A stretch of 50,227 bases of DNA from Symbiodinium natans (Eukaryota > Sar > Dinophyceae > Suessiales > Symbiodiniaceae): contig CAJNDS010000621.1 of assembly GCA_905221605.1 (NCBI GenBank), forward strand, positions 52,501 to 102,727, given 5' to 3'. The notes beneath the pieces are model-generated. The model was given only the letters and a program-made list of their open reading frames with translations, made no database searches and had not been told where the DNA came from. Positions 10,101-19,760 of this stretch are shown here, in pieces (position 1 is the stretch's first letter; each line of letters starts with the position of its first letter). The position numbers and the translations under genes are program-made.

Positions 10101-13100
10101 CGAATCCTTGAAACCCTAACCTTAGGCCCTAAGCCTTCAACCCTAAACCGAAAACCCTAAACCTAAACCTCAACCCCCAAAACCCTAATCCTTGAAACCC
10201 TAGCCCTGGGCTTTGAACCCTAAACCCAGAACCCTGAACCCGTGCAATCCCAATACTTTGTTTTGTTTATTTTCTTCTTTGCTTGCTTTCATTTTTTGGT
10301 TTAGTTTTTTGTCAATTTCTATTTTCTTGTTCGATTTTTAAAATGTTTTATTGGAAATTTTCCTTTTGATTTCATTTTTTGTTATTGTTTTGGTATTTTC
10401 CTTATCTAATATATCAAATATTTTTTTTTTGTTATTTTCTCTGAATTTTCCTTTTTACCAAAAAATGAAATTTCAAAAAGCAAAATTGCAAAATTTCAAA
10501 AAGAATTGGGGGAATCAAAAAAAATATGTTGGGGATTTTTTTGAAAAATGAACTGCAAAATTTGAAAAACTTTTTTGAGGGGAGAATCCCTAAAAAATAT
10601 TTCATATTTTTTGAAAAAAAGACAGAAAAAGACTAAACATGATGAAACATGATGAAACATGATGAAACATGATGAAATATGATGAAATATGATGAAATAT
10701 GATGAAATATGATGAAATATGATGAAAAACCCGGATTTCATCATATTTCATCATGTTTCATCATATTTCATCATATTTCTAAATTTTCGAAAAAATGCGA
10801 AAATATTAAAAAAAAAAAACGGAAAACATGATGAAACATGATGAAATATTATGAAAAAACCAGGTTTTCATCATTTTTCAGCATATTTCTGATGTTTCAT
10901 CATTTTCTTAAAAAAATGAAAGAATGAATAAGCACAGATTTCCAAAAAATGAAAAAGTAGATTGGGACACGGTTAAAGAGATAAATTGAAAAAATAAAGT
11001 GACGGGGGGAGGGAAACAGGAGGAGGGTGAGGGAGACTCGTGAGGAAACGAAAGCGCAGTCGGGGAGGGGGGGGGGGGTGGGTGGGCCGGGGAGGGTGCA
11101 TTTTGATTTTACATTTATTTCAAATTCGTAAATAAAACACGAAACGGGGGCAGGGGGATGGGGGGAGGAGATACGTTGATTTCGTATATAAAAACACGGA
11201 GCGGGGGGAGGGGGACGGGGCGGGTTGGGGGAGAGTACCAAAAAACGTGAAAGGCTGAGACTGGGATGGGGGGGAGAGGGGATGGTGGAGGGGGAGGGGG
11301 GGGGGAGTTTTTGCATAATATTATATATATATATATGTATATTCGTTCATTAGTTCGTGATTAATTTACTTCTTAATTTATTTCCTATCTAAAATAATAT
11401 ATGTATATATATATATAATCGCGAATTTAGAGCTTTGCAAGGCTTCACTTGCAAAAGGCTCTAAAGCGCTTAGGCCTTTAGGTTTGCAAAGGGTTTATAG
11501 GGTAGGGTCCGGTCTTTAAGGGTTTACGGCTTGGGGTTTGCAAAGGGTTTAGGGTTTTAGGGTAGGGTCCGGGGTTTAAGTGTTTAGGGCTTGGGGTTTG
11601 CAAAGAATTTAAGGTTTAGGGTATAGGGTCCGGGGTTTAAGTTTGGGGTTTAGGATTTAGGGTAGGGTCCGGGGTTTTAGTGTTTACTGTGGAGTCCGGG
11701 GTCTAAGTGTGCTTGGGGTATGATGCAAAGGGTTTAGGGTTTAGGGTAGGGTCCGAAGTTGAAGCGTTTAGGGTTTTGAGTTTGCAAAGGGTTTAGGGTA
11801 GGGTCCGGGGTTTAAGTGTTTAGGGTTTGCGAAGGGTTAAGGGCTTAGGGTAGGATCCGGGGTCTAAGGGTTTAGGCCTTGGGGTTTGCAAAGGGTTTAG
11901 GGCTCCCAGGGTTTAGGCCTTAGGGTTTGTAAAGGGTTTCGGGTTTAGGGTAGGGCCGGGTCCCGGGTTTAGGTGTCTAGGGCTTGAGGCTTGCAAGGGT
12001 TTAGGGTTTAGGGTAGGGTCCGGGGTTTAATTGTTGAGGGCTTGGGATTTTGCAAAGGGTTAAGGGTTTAGGGTAGGGTCCGGAATTTACGGGTTTAGGC
12101 CTCAGGGTTTGCAAAGGGTGTAGGGCTAAGGGGAAAAGCTTCGTCTGGTAGCTGCCCATGTTGATTTTTTATATTGATTTTGCTGTCTGTGCTATATTGA
12201 TTTTATGGATATTTTTGCGATGGAAATTTATTGATTCGGAATTTGTCCAAAATCAATCCAGCCAGATTGATTTTAGAGCCAAATCAATCTGGTTTTTCAC
12301 CGTATTGATCGGAATCAATATTCGATGCTCAGGGTACCCCTACCCCCACAATTTACCCCGCTAAAAACACTTTAACTCTAAGCCCAACCTCTCTGAGCAC
12401 CCGCGCAGGCCTCTCTCGCGACCCGTTCCCCCCCGAGAGCTTCTGAAAGACAGGCCTTGCGCGACCCGTTCCCTCCCGAGAGCTTTTGAAAGACCCCACA
12501 CCGACCAGGAGCTCAACATGGGCGGATGCAAGAAGATCCCTGGAGCCGCCTGGCAGCTGCTCGCCCAGGCCGAGTGGAAGAAGCTCACCAAGGCGAGCTT
12601 TCCAGAGCGCCTCGGAAAAGGGGGTGTTTTTTGAACGAGCCGCTCCGGAAGTCGAAGCTGATGGAGGGGAAGGCGTGGGGAATGGGGGTTCGGGTGGGCC
12701 GCTCCGGTGGCCGGCCCAGGTGTTTCAAGGAAAGCGGCGAGGGCTCCGCCGCGCTGCTCTCGGTCCTGGGCGGTTGCCGCCAACTTGAGGACTCGGCCGA
12801 GTTCGCAAGATTGCTCTAAGCACATCTGGCTAGGAGAACGGCATTCCCCAGGTGTCTCCCCCCACGAAGTGCTAGCCCGGAAGCTTGTCGGGTCTTCTAG
12901 AATTCTAGAAGTCGTAAAGGGTTCTGGAAGTTGCAACAAGCTAGCCGATCTAGTGTTAAACTTGTTTAAAGAAATGGAGTTAGGACAAGTGAGAATATAA
13001 GCGTCAGAAGCAACATGGCACAGCGAGTGATGGCATGTATCGCTCTCATAGGGCCCCGCTCCAAGGCTCAGGCCCCTCCAGTTGTTTTTCATAGACCTCT

Positions 13101-14744
13101 GAGCACCTGTGCAGGCCTTTTGCGACCCGTTCCCCCCCCCCAGAGCGTTTGGAAAGACTCGACAAAACCCGCCGGCCAGGAGCTGAACATGGACGGATGC
13201 AAGAAGATCCCCGGAGCCGCCTGGCAGCTGCTCGCCCAGGCCCAGTGGGAGAAGCTCACCAAGGCGAGCTTTCGGTGGCGCCTCGGACAGGGGCGCTTAC
13301 CTGGGCCGAAAAGTATGACAATTTAGAGGACCGGCCACATGCCCAAGACTGGCCTTGGAACATGACATGAAGCCCAAGCTGCCAGAACTTTGGGATTCTC
13401 CGCTCCCCTCCCCCTCGTGACATGTGCTGGGTCAGGATAGGGTCCTCCGCTAAAGCCTCGGAGCAGCCCTGAAAACTCACATGGCTGCGAACTTGTTTAA
13501 CCTTACAGCGGACAAGAACGTGGAACGTGGGGAGGCTTGCGTCTAAACCCTAAACACCCCACATTTACTGACCGACAGATACAATACGACCCGCATCACT
13601 ATAGTGGCCCCGCTTTCAGAATTTCAAGTCGAGGGGAAGCAAAGCAGAGAGAATGTGGTATGAGCAGTCTGCGCAGATGATGGAGGGGAAGGGTGGGGTG
13701 ATGGAGGGGAAGGGAAGGGGAGTTCGGTGGGCAGCTCCGGGTGGCCGGCCGAGGTGTTTCAGCGAAAGCGGTGAGGGCGCTGCTGCGCTGCTCTCGGTCC
13801 TGGGCCGTGGTCATCAACTTCAGGACACGACCGAGTTGGCAAAGGCCACAACATCGGGGTACTGTAGGGGTACGTCATTCCCGAAGCGTGTCTCCCCGCT
13901 GGGGCTTCAGGGTCCCAGGGCTTTGAGTGGCTTGTGGCGGGCGGGGTCTTAGAACTATGAAGTGTAAGGCAAGCCCGTCATGTTGTCGCTGCTTTTAGAA
14001 GTCGTGTGGGGTTATGGAAGTTACAACAAGCTAAGCAAAAAAGGTTTTCACAAAGGAGTGGAGTTAGGATAAGTGAGAAATACAAGTGTCAGACGCAAAA
14101 TGGCGCAGCAAGTATACCTCCTTGTGCGCCTGTGCTAGCCTCCGGAACCCGTTCCCCCAAAGCTTTTGCTTGAAAGGCCCGCAGGGGGCCGAAAGCAAAG
14201 TTGCCTCCGAGCCCGCCAGGAGCTGGACATGGACGGATGCGGGAAGATCCCCGGAGCCGCCTGGCAGCTGCTCGCCCAGGCCCAGTGGGAGAAGCTCACC
14301 AAGGCGAGCTTTTTTGCGCGCCTCGGAAAAGTGTGCGTCTAGAAAGGGGCCTCGAAGATGATGGAGGGGAAGGGAAGGGGAGTTCGGTGGGCAGCTCCGG
14401 GTGGCCGGCCGAGGTGTTTCAGAGAAAGCGGGAGGGCTCCGCCGTGCTGCTCTCGGTCCTGGGCGGCTGCCGTCAACTTGAGGACAGGGTGGGGGATGGT
14501 GTAGGGGCATCAACTGGTGCCCCTGGGGTGCTTTCCCCGCTGCTGCCAGGTTGTCGATTTCGACGGTTGCAAAGAGATTGCTGCCGCAGCCTGGGACCAG
14601 CTGCCAAGAGGCGCCTGGCCGGCTCTTCGATGGCATCAGGGCGTGCCGGAAGAGCACCTGGACAAGCTTCGCGGACCTCTGCCAGCCTCTCAAGGCATGG
14701 GCCGAAAGCTTCTTCTGCGCAGTCACGAGTGCACCATGTGCTGA
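7132..14744 (+). CDS. Leucine-rich-repeat-like gene 1 (copy A)
   Basis: Candidate exons: 7132-7230 (includes QAITYSTLKASFGADGQA), 7253-7362 (KAVLTALQGKHPLGLDTEAA, ends at a GTTGTA donor), 7422-7664 (LESLSLDELQLTAEEWQVL then EWEKLTKASF), 8646-8735 (GEGAAALLSILGRC). Unit exons follow: type a at 12509-12615, 13180-13286 and 14220-14326 (IPGAAWQLLAQA then W.KLTKASF), type b at 12720-12792, 13754-13826 and 14414-14485 (ALLSVLG.C..L.D). The last exon, 14550-14744, reads VDFDGCKEIAAAAW then PRGAWPALR and ends in TGA. Leucines, DxxGC and AAW..L..W..L recur at LRR-like spacing, so a protein-binding solenoid is inferred. Differences from copy B in the first exons are mostly synonymous. Exon b at 14414 lacks one base compared with other units, so this copy may be disrupted. 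An intron hosts the TIR element at 9080-12334. Confidence 0.5.
7770..8630. other. AT-rich LRR-gene intron, copy A
   Basis: No coding exon is seen between the LRR exon ending near 7664 and the one at 8646. The sequence is AT-rich and matches 38105-38930 in copy B with many indels, including a stretch of about 85 bp at 7715-7803 missing from B. Just before the 8646 exon there is a G run and degenerate TTTAGGG-like repeats (about 8572-8618), a position repeated in copy B (38876-38918). Confidence 0.6.
8736..9077. other. LRR-gene intron part, left of the TIR element
   Basis: Non-coding sequence shared with 39030-39598 of copy B. Copy B has extra insertions here, including a local tandem copy of about 130 bp (39048-39270) and two short unique blocks. 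No exon is recognised. Confidence 0.5.
9080..9112 (+). repeat. Left terminal inverted repeat
   Basis: Begins CCCTGAGCATCGA directly after a TA dinucleotide and pairs with 12302-12334 in inverted orientation. Confidence 0.85.
9405..10240. repeat. Degenerate CCCTAAA/CCTTGAA-like repeats in TIR element
   Basis: Long run of diverged CCCTAAA, CCTTGAA, CCCTGAA and CCCAAAA heptamer-like units. Far more degenerate than the exon- and intron-associated arrays elsewhere, so older or differently maintained. Confidence 0.75.
10240..11000. other. AT-rich core with ATGATGAAAY tandem hairpins
   Basis: At 10637-10727 the 10-mer ATGATGAAAC/T is repeated about nine times; after a short spacer its reverse complement follows (10734-10780), giving a strong potential hairpin. 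A smaller version lies at 10826-10900. The surrounding sequence is T- or A-rich and has no convincing gene. Confidence 0.8.
11004..11310. other. G-run-rich block
   Basis: Many runs of four to ten G on the + strand separated by short AG or T-rich spacers, which could form quadruplexes. It lies between the AT-rich core and the TTTAGGG-like half of the TIR element. Confidence 0.7.
11455..12130. repeat. Degenerate TTTAGGG-type tandem repeat
   Basis: Repeats of roughly 50-60 bp built from GGGTTTAGGGTAGGGTCCGG, then GGGTTTAAG and GGTTTGCAAA blocks. The G-rich strand is + here, opposite to the left half of the element, so the two halves form a loose large-scale inverted structure. Confidence 0.75.
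12302..12334 (-). repeat. Right terminal inverted repeat
   Basis: Ends TCGATGCTCAGGG directly before TA. Its reverse complement matches the left end perfectly for 13 bases and then with a few mismatches. Confidence 0.85.
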
Positions 14745-14960
14745 AACTTGCTCATGCGTAGGGGGTTGTGATGAGATGGGTTGGTGGCATCTTCTCCGGC
14801 AGTAACTCCGCACCGATGCGCCTGTAGCCAAGCCACGGGCTGTAGCAAAGCAGCAGCGTGAAGCCGGGGGCTCTTGCAGTTTCTCAGAAAGTTGGGTTTT
14901 CGGGGTTCAAAGTTTTTTCTGTATAGCTATGTGACTATGCGCCCCTTGCGGTTTACGCAG

Positions 14961-15139
14961 GCGAGACGGGCCAAACAGAGATCGGAACTTCGGCCGGGCT
15001 TCGGATGTCACCAAAGATGGTGACCTCAGTGATCATGCCTTCAGCACCGCTGGAAGCACAGAGCGATGCCGAGCTGTTTGCAGCACTGGGCCAATGCGAC
15101 TTAGAGGACGCCCGCTACAAAAGCTCCAGGGAACCCTAA
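14961..15139 (+). CDS. Possible terminal exon, unknown protein (copy A)
   Basis: After an acceptor-like TTTACGCAG, one frame from 14963 is open to TAA at 15137-15139 and reads a leucine/aspartate-rich end with DAELFAALGQCDLEDARYK. The block is nearly identical in copy B (42689-42867), so synonymous change cannot test coding. It could be an alternative last exon of LRR-like gene 1. No family is recognised. Confidence 0.35.
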
Positions 15140-15656
15140 GCCTAGATGAAGCTGGAACCCAGTCGAAGGGAGGGTTCCTATTAATCAATATGTTTTCGCT
15201 TTATTAAGAAAGCTTGTGAGGGGAGTTGGCCTTGCCAAATTTCTTCACTTGAGCATTAGGGACAAGCCGGACACCTCCCTCACATACCCCCGTGCCCCAT
15301 TCCTTGTTTTACCGTTCCTTTTGCTGGCTGTGGCAAGGGAGAGTAAGTTGTGTTCAGGTAGGACCATGCCCTCTTTGGCAGAAACATATCTCCACAAACA
15401 CATGCTCAGAGCTGCAGTGACGTCACCATACACTGTTGGAATCCTCAGTTTGTGAGGGTCTGGGATGGCAACCATCCGGGTTTGCAAGCCGAAAATGCGG
15501 GCGGGAGGGGGGGGGGGGTGGTCTCAGAAGTAGGTATTTCAGAAGCCCACGTCGCACAATTTTGCACGGCCCGGGCTTACGCGCATGCATTCGCAGTTTT
15601 CTTTGTTGCGCCGTTCGAGTCTGCGCACCAGTGTACACCGATGCAGGGTTCAAGCA

Positions 15657-15665
15657 CAGAGAGAG

Positions 15666-15705
<40 letters not shown>

Positions 15706-15750
15706 GAGAGAGGGAGAGAGGGGGAGAGGGAGGGAGGGAGGGAGGGGGGT
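15657..15750. repeat. GA / GGGA purine microsatellite (copy A)
   Basis: (GA)n followed by short GGGA/GGGAG units. The matching position in copy B (43425-43556) is longer and mainly GGGA, so the tract has changed composition since duplication. Confidence 0.9.
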
Positions 15751-16539
15751 GGAGGTTTTGTCTGCCAGGAGTTGGCAGAAGTTGTGGAAGGACTCCAAGG
15801 GGAGGCTTCGTGGACCTGAACGCAGTTGCAGTGGAGTGCGAGGTTGGGCGGGGCAGGAAGTCTCCACCACGCTGTCGCACTGAGAGTGGGTGGTGGGTCT
15901 TATATAGGTCTATAGGATATGGGGGGATTGATGATGCCAGCTGGTGGACGTTTCGCCCAGGCATCACAAGACACCGGGGGCACGCACAATTCTGATGCCA
16001 ACCTTTTTGGGGGTGGGCAGACATGCCAGGGTCTGCCACCCCCCCAAACCCTGAAAGCACCCTGCCGGTGAAGACGCCGCGTCGGCGTAGCATCAGATGG
16101 CGCCATGGCCTCGGTCCTGCTGCGCAGAAAGCAGCTTGGCACGACGGTGATCGCCAACCCAGCGCACGTCCACGGGAGAAGGAGGCCACTGCAGGCGGTG
16201 GCTCTCGGGATGAATGCGGATCGTGATCTCCGTGACTTCCACGTAAGCGTTCAGAGAGAATTCGGAAACCCTCACAGTCTGGCCCCTCCCTCTTCCGGTG
16301 CTTCCGGTGCCAAGTGGGAGATGTCCAAGACCGTTCTACTGACCGCCCATGTCTCAGGCCTAATAAGGCAAGAAGTGATGACGAACATGAGCATGAAGCA
16401 ACGTGATTTGTTGATCCTGTCCAGACTGGGCCCAGGGCAAAACTGTTGTTGATGGATCTCAGCTCAGGCCCAAGATCCTGGGCCACGCCAGTATACTTCT
16501 CCAGGTGTTAGTCTTGGACCCCACAAAGTCGACGGCCAG

Positions 16540-18534
16540 GAGCTGAACATGGGCTTTTGCCGGAAGATCCCCGGAGCCGCCTGGCAGCTGCTCGCCCAGG
16601 CCCAGTGGGAGAAGCTCACCAAGGCGAGCTTTTGGTCGCGCCTCGGAAAAGGGTGTGTTTAGAAAGAGTTGCTCCGGAAGTAAGAAGCTGGAGGTGACGG
16701 CGTGGGGAATGGGGGTGGGCCGCTCCGGTGGCCGGCTCAGGTGTTTCGAGGAAAGCGGCGAGGGCTCCGCCGTGCTGCTCTCGGTCCTGGGCGGTTGCCA
16801 CCAACTGCAGGACTCGGCCGAGTTCGCAAGATTGCTCTCAGCACATCTGGCTAGGAGAATGGCATTCCCCACATGTTTCCCCACGAAGTGTGAGCTTCGC
16901 CCGTAAGTGGAAGTTGCAACAAGCTAGCCGATCTAGTGTTAAACTTGTTTGAAGAAATGGAGTTAGGACAAGTGAGAATATAAGCGTCAGAAACAACACG
17001 GCACAGCGAGTGATGGCATGCCACTCTTTCCACACACTAACACTTTCCTTGCACACTGAGCCAAAGACATGCACCCTCAAACCAACCACTTTGCAACCAC
17101 AAATGCTTACACACACACACACACACACATCCACAACACTCTTGCACATGTACACCACAAAATGCACATTCTTATAATATTTTAAGTCCGATTGCAATTT
17201 TTTCACTGTCTTTCTGGTCAATCGACAGCTTACCGGGCTGACAGCACTCCTCATAGGCCCCGCTCCAAGGCTCAGGCCCCTCCAGTTGTTTTTCATAGAC
17301 CTCTGAGCACCTGTGCAGGCCTTCCGCGACCGGTTCCCCCCCCCAGAGCGTTTGGAAAGACTCGACAAAACCCGCTGGCCAGGAGCTGAACATGGACGGA
17401 TGCAAGAAGATCCCCGGAGCCGCCTGGCAGCTGCTCGCCCAGGCCGAGTGGAAGAAGCTCACCAAGGCGAATTTTGCTTGGCGCCTCGGAACAGGGGGTG
17501 TTTCGAAAGAGTTGCTCTGGAAGTCGAAGCTGATGGAGGGGAAGGCGTGGGGAATGGGGGTGGGCCGCTCCGGTGGCCGGCCCAGGTGTTTCGAGGAAAG
17601 CGGCGAGGGCTCCGCCGTGCTGCTCTCGGTCCTGGGCGGTTGCCACCAACTGCAGGACTCGGCCGAGTTCGCAAGATTGCTCTCAGCACATCTGGCTAGG
17701 AGAATGGCATTCCCCAGGTGTCCCCCCCCCACGAAGTGCTAGCCCGGAAGCTTGTCGGGTCTTCTAGAATTCTAGAAGTCGTAAAGGGTTCTGGAAGTTG
17801 CAACAAGCTAGCCGATCTAGTGTTAAACTTGTTTAAAGAAATGGAGTTAGGACAAGTGAGAATATAAGCGTCAGAAGCAACATGGCACAGCGAGTGATGG
17901 CATGTATCGCTCTCATGGGGCCCCGCTCCAAGGCTCAGGCCCCTCCAGTTGTTTTTCATAGACCTCTGAGCACCTGTGCAGGCCTTCCGCGACCGGTTCC
18001 CCCCCCCAGAGCCTTTGGAAAGACTCGACAATGCCCGCCGGCCAGGAGCTGAACATGGGCGGATGCAAGAAGATCCCCGGAGCCGCCTGGCAGCTGCTCG
18101 CCCAGGCCGAGTGGAAGAAGCTCACCAAGGCGAATTTTGTTTGGCACCTCGGAAAAGGGGGCGTTTAGAAAGAGTTGCTCTGGAAGTCGAAGCTAATGGA
18201 GGGGAAGGCGTGGGGGAGGGGGGGTTCGGTGGGCCGCTCCGGCGGCCGGCCCAGGTGTTTCGATGAAAGCGGCGAGGGGGCCGCCGCGCTGCTCTCGGCG
18301 CTTGGCCGTTGCCGGCAACTTCAGGACCGGGCGGGAGAGAGGCGTTTCAAAATGGGGAACTGGTGCCCTGTCGTGCTTTTCCCCCGCAGCTGCCAGGATG
18401 TCGATTTTTCTTTCTGCGGTCAAATTGCTGCCGCAGCTTGGGAGCGGCTGCCGGAAGGTGCCTGGCCGGCTCTTCGCTCCCATGACGGCGTGCCAGAAGA
18501 GCACTTGAGCCGACTTCGACAAATCTGCTCGTAG
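16540..18534 (+). CDS. Leucine-rich-repeat-like gene 2 (copy A, three units)
   Basis: Three tandem exon units. Type a exons start at 16540, 17383 and 18046 after GGCCAG and read L.M.GC.KIPGAAWQLL, then KLTKA.F. Type b exons lie at about 16740, 17584 and 18256 and read ESGEG.A.LLSVLG.C..L.D. The last exon (18397-18534) reads DVDFSFCGQIAAAAW, PEGAWPALR and a short tail, ending in TAG at 18532-18534. The motif pattern matches LRR-like gene 1. Introns of about 0.25-0.4 kb carry GC-rich pyrimidine acceptor tracts. The 16.9-17.3 kb intron also contains a (CA)n tract. Copy B has eight units in the same place. Protein binding is the likely role; frame integrity through every exon cannot be shown. Confidence 0.5.
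17106..17130. repeat. (CA)n microsatellite
   Basis: About twelve CA repeats inside an LRR intron of copy A, in a stretch absent from the otherwise similar units of copy B. Confidence 0.9.
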
Positions 18535-19760
18535 CCTCCACAGTCAAATTCATGACTCTTGCACGTGTAGCCTCCATGGCTCTTGCACGTGTTGCCTTGC
18601 GAACACCTTGCGTATGCTGCCTGAGACAAAAGACGCTGTCGTGGAACAAAAGGGGCCGGCTGCAGAAGAGCATCGCTGCAGTCTTGGGTAGGACGTCAGG
18701 GAAGAGTCCTACTAATGGCCACCCTGAACCCTACAAGCACTTCAAACCCTTAGCTTCGTTCCGAAGAGCCTTAAACCAAACCTCAGGGCCTGGGGCCTTA
18801 AAGTACCAGATGCTATATAGCAAAGCATGGACCATGTTGTACCGTATAGTACTTTCATATGTTACACTATGTACCACATCCTTTTTGTTCGTAGCATGGC
18901 CGTGAACTTCCAGCAGGCGAGAAGGCGGACGGGCCCACTCGGGTTCCTCGGCCCCTACAGGCCGAAGATGGGCCGAGCGCATTGACATTTTTGGTGCAAG
19001 GCGATTGTGGTTTATGTGGAGTGGCTACCTGGGGACGGGTCTCGTTGCGTTGGAAAGCCTTCTTAGATGCTTGTTGATCGGCCTTCTGAGTTGTGTCTTT
19101 GACCAGTGCAGGGTCTGTCGGGAAACGCCAGAATGCAATCATAGGCCCGTGCCCCTGCTATCTTCCTCTCAAACCTTTTGCCCCACTTAAACCAAGCCAA
19201 AACCAACCTCAAAGTTTGCCGACCTTGCAAGCCACCTAGAATGCCTTGCCATCTCAACACCAACAACCATGCTAACCCGAGATGACCGCAGTTTGATGTC
19301 TGATGCCCTGTTCGCACAGTAAACCGCCCCAAGCCCGACACGACTCATCCTCCAGCCTATTCAGTATGTTCATTAGCACGGCCTATGAGGCCTCGACTTC
19401 TGCAGATTGAGACTATCCATGAGGAGTGAGAAAGGCATGCCCCGTACGGCGGTGGGTGGCGGGTTTTGGGGCATTTGGGGTAGTAAAAGGCTGGAGCGTG
19501 CACATAGGGCGTTACGATGGCTCATATGAACATGTTTCAAGATATGGGCATCGCGAAATGCAACTCTGGGTTTGCGGGGTTTGAGATAGGGACTGGTTCG
19601 GAGGGAAGTGCTGAAAGTTGCTGCATGACATCTCGTCATCAGCGACTGGCGATGGGCACATCGGCCCAACGCAAACTCTCTGCAGACAGAAACGACACAT
19701 GAGCAGACGGGAAGGCGGCTCCATAAAGGGCCTTGCGATTCCACCCCGAAGAAATGAATC
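18535..19760 (+). other. Weakly coding tail of copy A
   Basis: Matches 48722-49790 of copy B. The stretch corresponding to the small open frame at 48783-48974 in B is frameshifted in A by an insertion near 18650. The rest has no recognised gene. Homology to copy B fades out at about 19725. Confidence 0.5.

Larger units (their letters stand above)
9080..12334. mobile_element. TIR element, non-autonomous, TA target duplication
   Basis: The ends are inverted repeats: the left begins CCCTGAGCATCGATAATTG and the reverse complement of the right begins CCCTGAGCATCGAATATTG; similarity extends about 32 bp with few mismatches. TA flanks both sides (9078-9079 and 12335-12336), and copy B has the unoccupied site at 39599-39600, where the flanks are joined with a single TA. 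Both subterminal regions (9095-9275 and 12155-12330) contain many ATTGATTT motifs, possible transposase-binding repeats. The interior has no credible coding sequence: degenerate CCCTAAA-like DNA on the left, an AT-rich core with hairpins, G-rich runs, and degenerate TTTAGGG-like DNA on the right. A TA duplication fits Tc1/mariner-like and some other DNA transposons; the family is not recognised. Confidence 0.8.
14745..16539 (+). other. Spacer between LRR genes, copy A
   Basis: Mostly shared with 42472-43685 of copy B. It holds one possible exon (14961-15139), a GA microsatellite (about 15657-15750) and a copy-A-only block (about 15821-16470). In B the sequence after GTGGACCTGA jumps to TCCTGGCCCACACC, so either A gained or B lost about 650 bp. 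The A-only block contains an open stretch from an ATG at 16105 starting MASVLLRRKQLGTTVIANPA, with no recognised family. Confidence 0.5.
1..19760 (+). repeat. Segmental duplication, copy A
   Basis: This stretch matches 21850-49790 in the same orientation and gene order. Aligned blocks seen by eye are 3-182 with 21852-22320, 300-440 with 22432-22557, 611-870 with 33354-33610, 3297-7770 with 33651-38100, 7800-9079 with 38100-39600, 12335-15820 with 39601-43620, 16470-18540 with 43620-48730 and 18540-19725 with 48730-49785. The copies differ by scattered substitutions, many synonymous in the readable exons, and by large insertions. Copy A alone carries the TIR element at 9080-12334, a telomere-rich stretch at about 869-3296 and a ~650-bp block at about 15821-16470. 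Collapsed or duplicated assembly is possible, but the private insertions argue for two real loci or alleles. Confidence 0.85.

Noticed and set aside
10637-10790. CRISPR-like array
   Set aside because: The 10-mers are directly adjacent without unique spacers, and the sequence is eukaryotic; it is a tandem repeat with an inverted partner.
11004-11316. Proline-rich minus-strand protein
   Set aside because: It arises from the C-rich strand of the G-run block inside the TIR element and has no conserved feature.
15577-15870. Serine/leucine-rich protein on the minus strand
   Set aside because: It is a translation of the GA/CT microsatellite.
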